A stretch of 26,115 bases of DNA, taken from positions 1-26,115 of IMG/VR virus record IMGVR_UViG_3300027704_001882; one strand, 5' to 3'. The notes under the pieces are model-generated. The model ran no database searches. It saw nothing but the letters and a program-made list of their open reading frames with translations, and was not told the DNA's origin. Below, in pieces: positions 20,853 to 26,115 of the stretch. The DNA comes from a virus. Position 1 is the stretch's first letter, and every line of letters starts with the position of its first letter. The position numbers and the translations under genes are program-made.

Positions 20853-21317
20853 ATGGCCGAACAGAGTAATCTCAACTCGCACATCGGGGATACAAACTCA
20901 CCCCTAGAGACGCTTGCAATGCAAGCACTCCGCAGGTTTGGTGACTTTCACCCCGGAACAATCGACGGAGATGTGCTGCTCATGTTTGTAGAATTTGCCA
21001 ACATGGTCATAGATGACGTTCGCACACATCCTTATCACGATGGTACGGCGATTGATTACTACACCTCTTCTACCGATGTTCGGAAAGTTCCAGACCCGAT
21101 TATTATCCAAGGTCTTTTGTATCATTACGCCTTACAGCAAGCCAGCGACAAGGTTAGTATCTATATGCCTATGTATAACAAGGGTTTAAACCAACACATG
21201 TGGCATTCCGTCAATGGAAATACAAAGATACAGATGAAGATAACTGACGGGGGGACAAACAAAAGGAACAGTGAAGGTCTTACAACTAATAAGTATAACG
21301 GGACGGTAACTTCGTAA
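20853..21317 (+). CDS. Probable head-tail adaptor, T7 gp11-like by position (154 aa)
   Basis: 154 residues, ATG 2 nt after the previous stop with AGGA inside that gene's end. The protein is mostly helical in its first 100 residues (ETLAMQALRRFGDFHPGTID, VLLMFVEFANMVIDDVRTHP, PDPIIIQGLLYHYALQQASD), a layout seen in head-tail adaptor proteins such as T7 gp11 or P22 gp4 types, and ends in a polar, probably flexible arm (ITDGGTNKRNSEGLTTNKYN). It stands between capsid and the large propeller-like connector, the place of the first tail ring gene. The family is inferred from layout, not from a named match. Confidence 0.65.
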   Translation: MAEQSNLNSHIGDTNSPLETLAMQALRRFGDFHPGTIDGDVLLMFVEFANMVIDDVRTHPYHDGTAIDYYTSSTDVRKVPDPIIIQGLLYHYALQQASDKVSIYMPMYNKGLNQHMWHSVNGNTKIQMKITDGGTNKRNSEGLTTNKYNGTVTS

Positions 21318-22825
21318 TGGCTGGAGTAAAATCACCCAGTGGTATTAGAGTAACGACATTCGCGTATGAAGATTTTCAAGGTCTTGATACGTCAAGAGAC
21401 ATAACATCTCTTGATACAGGCAAGTCTCAACACCTGTCGATTGTTAAGAATGGGTCTTGTGATTGGCGTGGGCAGATGGTCAGAGACCCATCGGCTACAA
21501 AGGTCAGCGGAACTAGTACTATCGAGCACGTTAGTTTCTATGGCGCGAACAAATTCGTGTTCGTAGAAAGAACGGGGGCTGGATTAGACTTGAAGTCTGA
21601 CGCTGGAAAGATTGTTGAGAACGCCTACACGTCTAGCGATGTTGTAACTTCTACTGTTTTTAACAGAAATATTATCTTCTCAGCTAAGGCTCGTCAGCTC
21701 AGACGCTTCGACGGTGCAGAGTTTTACGCTAATGCCTCTCCAGCAATGGACTTGCTAAGACCTGCATATAGCACGTCTACTCAGTCAAGACTTGTTGTTG
21801 CTGGAGTTTCAGGAAATGAAACGAGCATCTATGTGTCTCGTGTAAACCAAGATGAGATATGGTCAGACGATGAGGCTGAAGATTCAGAAGATAAAGCAAA
21901 AGCATTTGAATTTGATGTAGCAAACTTTCTCGGCACTGCCGACAAAATCACTGGGCTTGGTTCCTTTGAACAAAACAGACTTGTTGTTTTCGCAGCAGAC
22001 AGAGCCTTAATTTACCGAACAGACCCGGATTACACACGATGGCTACTAGACGACAACGCGAACATTTTCATCGGCTGTGCGAGCCACAATACAATTCAAA
22101 ACGCAGGGACAGACCTGCTTTTCTGCTCGCGATCTGGTATCCATTCGATCAAGAGATCGGAAGACAACGGAATACTCGTGTATTCTTACAGCCTGTCGGA
22201 CAAAATAGACTTACTGTATCGGGAGCTGTTCAACTCCGTCGATAACCCTGAGAAGATAAGCGCAGTTTTTGACCAAGATAATGGTCAGTACCACGTCTTC
22301 TTCCCTCTGCCGGGCAACGAACTCTGCACACGTCTGACGCTATCAATGAACCCTGAGTCTGGTGAATCAATACCAAAGTATTCAACAGGTGATTTCTTGC
22401 GAGCTAGGTGCGGATCATTCCTTAATGGCCAGTTATTGTTTGGAACTACGGGCGGGGTCTACAAGATTCTTCAGCCAGAAGCGGAGGACGAGGGGTCAGT
22501 AACTCCTGAAATGGAAGTACTTACTCCACTTTTATGGCACGGTAGTTTGTCCGAAACTAAAGAAACAGTTTCTATAATCATCCAAGCTGCTGGCAAGGGC
22601 CAGATAGCCATTGATGCACAAGATGACAGTGGCAACATTATTGGCTCAATGGTCATAGAGGTGGATGATACAGCGGACGACAATCACTTTGCTGGTGTGC
22701 CATTATCACGTCAATACGAGCGACAATGGCTACACCGCTACCGTGCGGCTCAATACAGGATAAAGACAACTGGTGGCAGCGGCCTAATGAGGATCATCGG
22801 GTTTGCAGTCAATGTGAGGAAGTAA
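21317..22825 (+). CDS. Beta-propeller-like tail hub or DNA-stabilising protein (T7 gp12 / P22 gp10 type)
   Basis: 502 residues, coupled to the preceding gene by TAATG. Many short beta segments follow one another in blade-like order: FQGLDTSRDITSLDTGKSQH near the start, RRFDGAEFYANASPA, VSRVNQDEIWSDDEAED, GLGSFEQNRLVVFAADRALI, HNTIQNAGTDLLFCSRSGIHSI, AVFDQDNGQYHVFFP. This recalls the propeller domains of the tail nozzle or packaged-DNA-stabilising proteins of short-tailed phages. An acidic loop (DDEAEDSEDKAKAFEFD) lies near residue 190. The C-terminal 100 residues form another beta-rich unit (IIIQAAGKGQIAIDAQDDSG). It probably closes the head-tail junction and forms the tail tube end. The call rests on pattern and gene order. 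Confidence 0.72.
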   Translation: MAGVKSPSGIRVTTFAYEDFQGLDTSRDITSLDTGKSQHLSIVKNGSCDWRGQMVRDPSATKVSGTSTIEHVSFYGANKFVFVERTGAGLDLKSDAGKIVENAYTSSDVVTSTVFNRNIIFSAKARQLRRFDGAEFYANASPAMDLLRPAYSTSTQSRLVVAGVSGNETSIYVSRVNQDEIWSDDEAEDSEDKAKAFEFDVANFLGTADKITGLGSFEQNRLVVFAADRALIYRTDPDYTRWLLDDNANIFIGCASHNTIQNAGTDLLFCSRSGIHSIKRSEDNGILVYSYSLSDKIDLLYRELFNSVDNPEKISAVFDQDNGQYHVFFPLPGNELCTRLTLSMNPESGESIPKYSTGDFLRARCGSFLNGQLLFGTTGGVYKILQPEAEDEGSVTPEMEVLTPLLWHGSLSETKETVSIIIQAAGKGQIAIDAQDDSGNIIGSMVIEVDDTADDNHFAGVPLSRQYERQWLHRYRAAQYRIKTTGGSGLMRIIGFAVNVRK

Positions 22826-22829
22826 AAAG

Positions 22830-24389
22830 ATGGCGCGAATAAGACAACAGTACCCACAGAACTACGGTTCGAGCGGCAATATCAATACTGAATTTGAATC
22901 TGTTGTGCGCTATTTGAACGCGGCAGAACTTGGCAACAAAACAATTGGTGAGCTTTTTGCTAAGATTTTTGACGCCAACGGTAACTGGGACGGCCCAGTA
23001 GAGTTTCGTAAAGACGCCACAACTGGCATCCAGTATCGTGTTGGTGAATATGCCAGCGAAACAACAGGTTGGAAAACCCTCATCACTCTTGCTGAATTGC
23101 GAGGAGAGAAGGGCCAGACTGTTGGCGAAATTGGTGCTCCTATCATCTTTGGTCGTGCAAACTTTACCGCGACTGCGTCTCAAACAGCATTCGATTATGC
23201 TTTTGCTACGACAGACGAACTTCTAGTTTATGTAAACGGCGTCTTACAGAATGAAGGCGCGGCAGATGACTACACTAAAGACGCAGCCGGAGGCAGTACA
23301 TCTTCAGGCGTTGTTACTTTTAACTCTGGTGTGACGGCAGGGCAAATAATAAGTATCTTTAAGATCAGAGCGACATCAATCACTGGCTATAGCCGTGTGG
23401 ATACGCTCACAACTGCTACACAGATCAACTTCCCGTTCACCTTTGATGAGAATACTAAGCTACAGGTTTATAAGAACGGTATCCTTCAGCGCGATGGCGG
23501 CACAAACGATTACACACTTATTGCAGATCAAAACACTGTCCAGTTCAACACGGGTGTACCAGTAAACAACCTCGTCAGTATTATCACAGTTGAGAACACA
23601 TCTGTCCAAGCCGTCACTGGCCTCATGTTCGAGGAAAATTTCGTACACACTGACAGTGGTTTAATTAAGTTCGAAAAAATAAAGATAAATGATGGTGCGT
23701 TAACTCAGGCAAAGGTGGCAAATCTTGTTACTAACCTTTCTGACAAAGCAAAGTTGTCTGTATCTCCTACTACACCAACAAGCTCAGTTACTGGTGACTT
23801 ATGGCACGATACATCACAGGTTCCTAACCAGTTAAAGTTCTATGATGGCACTCAATGGTTACGGACTTCTCCAGACTCATCTCTCCCTACATTTGCGACA
23901 GGAAATGCAGGTCAGTTCGTTAAGGTAAATGGAACTGGCACAGCTCTTGAGTATGGGTCGATTGATCTATCATCAGCTATAAATGTTACAGATAAGGGCA
24001 ACGCAAATGGCGTGGCATCATTGGATAGCACTGGACGGTTGCCCGTTAGTCAGCTTCCTTCCAACCTGTCCAGCACCAGCATGTATGACATTCAAGCTAC
24101 CGCCACTAATCAGACGTACACAATCCAGAGAATATACAAACAAAAGATTAGGATAGAAGCTGTTTCGGCTCTCTTGTCTAGTGGCACTTGTAACATCCAG
24201 ATTAATATAGACGGGGTAAATTACGGCGACATCATTGCTGTTACATCAGCAGGTAACGAGTCTGTTTTGGGAACGCCTATAGAAGTTACCAACATAGTCA
24301 GCAGTCACGCGATTGGATACACGGTTACTGGTGCGTCATCAGCGGCAAACCTAGAAGTCACATATTCAGTTGGAGTATTGAGCACGTAA
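22830..24389 (+). CDS. Second tail fibre protein
   Basis: 519 residues with GGAAG before the ATG. Residues about 25-92 (YLNAAELGNKTIGELFAKIF, VEFRKDATTGIQYRVGEYAS, TTGWKTL) align with the N-terminal domain of the first fibre, so both probably attach to the same virion site. Two beta repeats follow at about 104-186 and 187-262, each with T.A.TQ..F.(Y/F).F......(L)(L/Q)VY.NG(V/I)LQ and DYT. Residues 318-345 (GDLWHDTSQVPNQLKFYDG) and 388-412 (KGNANGVASLDSTGRLPVSQ) are modules common in marine phage fibres. The C-terminal domain is beta-rich. It sits right after the propeller-like hub, where T7-like phages place tail or internal proteins. Confidence 0.82.
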   Translation: MARIRQQYPQNYGSSGNINTEFESVVRYLNAAELGNKTIGELFAKIFDANGNWDGPVEFRKDATTGIQYRVGEYASETTGWKTLITLAELRGEKGQTVGEIGAPIIFGRANFTATASQTAFDYAFATTDELLVYVNGVLQNEGAADDYTKDAAGGSTSSGVVTFNSGVTAGQIISIFKIRATSITGYSRVDTLTTATQINFPFTFDENTKLQVYKNGILQRDGGTNDYTLIADQNTVQFNTGVPVNNLVSIITVENTSVQAVTGLMFEENFVHTDSGLIKFEKIKINDGALTQAKVANLVTNLSDKAKLSVSPTTPTSSVTGDLWHDTSQVPNQLKFYDGTQWLRTSPDSSLPTFATGNAGQFVKVNGTGTALEYGSIDLSSAINVTDKGNANGVASLDSTGRLPVSQLPSNLSSTSMYDIQATATNQTYTIQRIYKQKIRIEAVSALLSSGTCNIQINIDGVNYGDIIAVTSAGNESVLGTPIEVTNIVSSHAIGYTVTGASSAANLEVTYSVGVLST

Positions 24390-24392
24390 ATT

Positions 24393-24860
24393 ATGGCGGG
24401 ATATAGAGCGGCAACTCAAGAGGATTTAGACGAGCTAGCTCCTAAAATGAGAGACGCAGACAGGATCGAAGTTTGGTGCAGCCACGGGATGACCCCGGAT
24501 GAAATTTTACAGTATTCATGGGTGGTCTCGAACGAAGTGAATGCAGCATACAATGATGAGGACGAAGTGATAGGTATTTTTGGTTGGAGTTTAGATGAGA
24601 GAGGTAGCTGCGTACCGTGGCTGCTCGCGTCTGACGACCTAAAGAACTACACGAAACAGTTTCTCAAAGAGTCTCGCGTTTGGGTTCGCGGTTTAATGGA
24701 AAAGTTCCCTCACGGATACAATTATTGTCACGCCGCAAATCAACAGTCGCTCAAGTGGCTTAGATTGTGCGGTATAAAAGATTTTCAAAGAGTAGATGGG
24801 TGGGGCTACTACCCCTCACCATTTGTAAAGTTCTCATGGACTAGAAAGAAGGAGAAGTAA
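24393..24860 (+). CDS. T7 gp13-like internal virion protein, GNAT-like fold (155 aa)
   Basis: 155 residues. The order YRAATQEDLDELAPKMRDADRIEVWCSHGMTP, EVIGIFGWSLDERGSCVPWLLASDDL, FLKESRVWVRGLMEKFPHGYNY and HAANQQSLKWLRLCGIKDF matches the phage family related to T7 gp13 (DUF2833-like), which has an acetyltransferase (GNAT) fold. The N-x-x-S-x-x-W-L-R-x-x-G end segment is typical of the GNAT fold, here with Ala-Asn-Gln-Gln-Ser. Known members are virion or virion-assembly proteins, and no acetyl transfer has been shown for them to my knowledge. The following gene looks like a large internal protein, consistent with that role. Confidence 0.78.
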   Translation: MAGYRAATQEDLDELAPKMRDADRIEVWCSHGMTPDEILQYSWVVSNEVNAAYNDEDEVIGIFGWSLDERGSCVPWLLASDDLKNYTKQFLKESRVWVRGLMEKFPHGYNYCHAANQQSLKWLRLCGIKDFQRVDGWGYYPSPFVKFSWTRKKEK

Positions 24861-24861
24861 T

Positions 24862-26115
24862 ATGTGCGGAGGCGGAGGTGGATCATCTAATAGCCCAGCC
24901 CCACCAGCAGATTATACGGCGCAAAAGAAACAATTTGCAGCGGATACACTGGCGGGATACCAAACGACGGCTGACACATATAACTCTGGTGTTGATGCGT
25001 TTAACAGCAATTTAACCAATGCAGCAACAAATCTTGCTAGTGGAGAAGATGCGTTTAACAACGCGGGTATTTATGATTTGTATGACGACCCTGATACAGC
25101 GGACGTCAACGAAGACCCTTTAGCTGGATTCTCTTCAGCCTTATCTGGGTTTGATTACAGCACCTTAGATGCAAGTGCTCAAGGCTTTGGGGACTCTCCC
25201 ATCTTCAGCCCTGTAGTTCAGTCTCCTTGGGGGGCGGTTACTATTGGTAACATGCCTACATTGTCTACTGCCAATACTACTCTGGGCGACGACATATACG
25301 ATAGGGGGCAAACGCTCAGTACAAACATTGATGGCTTGTATGGTGAGCGTGAGACCGCTTTTAATCAGTTCATTGATACGGCTGAGGAACTTGATCTAAG
25401 AGGGGGCCAATTTAATAACGAAGTAGACCGTGCTGGTATAACCTCAGACTTACTTGGTTTCGAGAATACTCTATCTGGTATTGCGCAAGATGGCAGAAAC
25501 CTGCAATCGGATGGGTTCTATGGACAATCCATTTATGGGGGCAACGGTGACTTAGTCAATGATTATGTTACGAGCATAGAGGATAAGATTGCTGCTCTTG
25601 ATGCTCAAAAATCCACAGAGCTTGAAAGGATTGGCACTTACGAGACAGGGTTAAATACGAGTGCCAACACCCTAGCCAATGAAGCCGCTGGTCTTGGCAT
25701 AACTGATATGGGTCGCGTTAAAGAACTAGAAGCTGAAATTGCTACACTACGACGAGAAGCAGGTCAGTTTAACTCTGAGCTTGGGTTTGATTTCAACGAC
25801 GAGCTTGCTGGTTTTAATGATCCTCTCACTAGTTTGTCGGGTGTTACCTCAGATTATAATACAGAGATGGATCGTGTATCTGACTATCAGGTTAAAACAA
25901 GAGACGATATTCGTGCCTTGCGTGACTCTGCCTTCAGTACAGACATGTACAGCATGGGTGGGCTGAACGCTTTAGACCAGTCCCTTTCAGACTTCAAGCA
26001 AGACGCAGGTACATTCGCATCTGATCTTGTCCCTGTTGGTTCTCACGACACTGCGTTACAGCCTTATTACGATACAATCGCTGGCCGAAGCTCCGCATTG
26101 CGAGGAAGCAGGAAA
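24862..26115 (+). CDS. Large internal virion protein, N-terminal part (runs off right edge)
   Basis: 418 codons are open from ATG at 24862 to the window end without a stop. AAGGAG lies just upstream, overlapping the end of the gp13-like gene. The start MCGGGGGSSNSPAPPADYTA has the Cys plus Gly-run found at the N-terminus of internal or core proteins of several short-tailed phages. The rest is Asn/Asp/Gly/Leu/Thr-rich, largely helical with repeated spacing of LSG and D..N (ADTLAGYQTTADTYNSGVD, LTNAATNLASGEDAFNNAG), with helices such as GRVKELEAEIATLRREAGQF. There is no signal peptide. It is likely an internal core protein ejected with DNA, by position. The remaining C-terminal part is not visible, so no enzymatic domain can be excluded. 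Confidence 0.75.
   Translation, partial: MCGGGGGSSNSPAPPADYTAQKKQFAADTLAGYQTTADTYNSGVDAFNSNLTNAATNLASGEDAFNNAGIYDLYDDPDTADVNEDPLAGFSSALSGFDYSTLDASAQGFGDSPIFSPVVQSPWGAVTIGNMPTLSTANTTLGDDIYDRGQTLSTNIDGLYGERETAFNQFIDTAEELDLRGGQFNNEVDRAGITSDLLGFENTLSGIAQDGRNLQSDGFYGQSIYGGNGDLVNDYVTSIEDKIAALDAQKSTELERIGTYETGLNTSANTLANEAAGLGITDMGRVKELEAEIATLRREAGQFNSELGFDFNDELAGFNDPLTSLSGVTSDYNTEMDRVSDYQVKTRDDIRALRDSAFSTDMYSMGGLNALDQSLSDFKQDAGTFASDLVPVGSHDTALQPYYDTIAGRSSALRGSRK

Noticed and set aside
24862-24900. Lipoprotein signal at MCGGGGG
   Set aside because: There is no hydrophobic segment before the Cys and the start follows directly. The Gly-run is known from internal virion proteins.

Overview
The window is part of the genome of a tailed double-stranded DNA bacteriophage. 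It holds a terminase pair, portal, scaffold, HK97-type major capsid protein, a beta-propeller-like tail hub, fibre proteins and a T7 gp13-like internal virion protein. No long contractile sheath, tape measure or tail tube gene is seen. The series portal / scaffold / capsid / small connector / large connector / gp13-like / very long internal protein resembles short-tailed (podovirus-type) phages. The small basic proteins, the cupredoxin-bearing fibre and the repeat-rich fibres resemble phages of marine bacteria, but the host itself cannot be read from the sequence. No tRNA, integrase, insertion sequence, CRISPR array, polymerase or endolysin gene was found.

Left part (1 to about 5800), all on the minus strand, read right to left: a 138-residue Lys/Ala-rich protein, an intrinsic terminator, a 67-residue single-span membrane protein, a 48-residue acidic protein, a DUF6876-type protein, a CobS-like AAA+ ATPase, a CobT-like protein with a HEAGH motif and a C-terminal von Willebrand A domain, a 62-residue unknown, and the start of a conserved phage protein that leaves the window at the left edge. 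The last four genes are tightly packed (4-nt gap, GTGA and ATGA overlaps), so the AAA+ ATPase and its vWA partner look like a co-expressed chaperone-type machine.

Divergent switch region (about 5791 to 6192): GC-rich, with GT/CA tracts, a G8 run and a possible 54-codon leader ORF whose stop lies 5 nt before the terminase small subunit.

Right part (about 6190 to the end), all on the plus strand: zinc-finger terminase small subunit, 71-residue protein, terminase large subunit, portal, coiled-coil protein. Then a receptor-binding block (fibre with a cupredoxin-like domain, two small proteins, a protein with nine carbohydrate-binding-like repeats, a Gly/Ser/Asn/His-rich tip-like protein, a tail-assembly-chaperone-like protein). 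Then a string of very small genes (single-span membrane protein, 25-, 83-, 50- and 84-residue proteins), scaffold, major capsid protein flanked by two intrinsic terminators, connector proteins, a second fibre sharing its N-terminal domain with the first, the gp13-like GNAT-fold protein, and the start of a large internal virion protein that runs off the right edge.

The most unusual points are the AAA+/vWA pair with an HExxH motif and no CobN in view, the cupredoxin-like domain inserted in a decapeptide-repeat fibre, the placement of the host-recognition block between portal and scaffold, and the chain of micro-genes missed by length-filtered gene calling.
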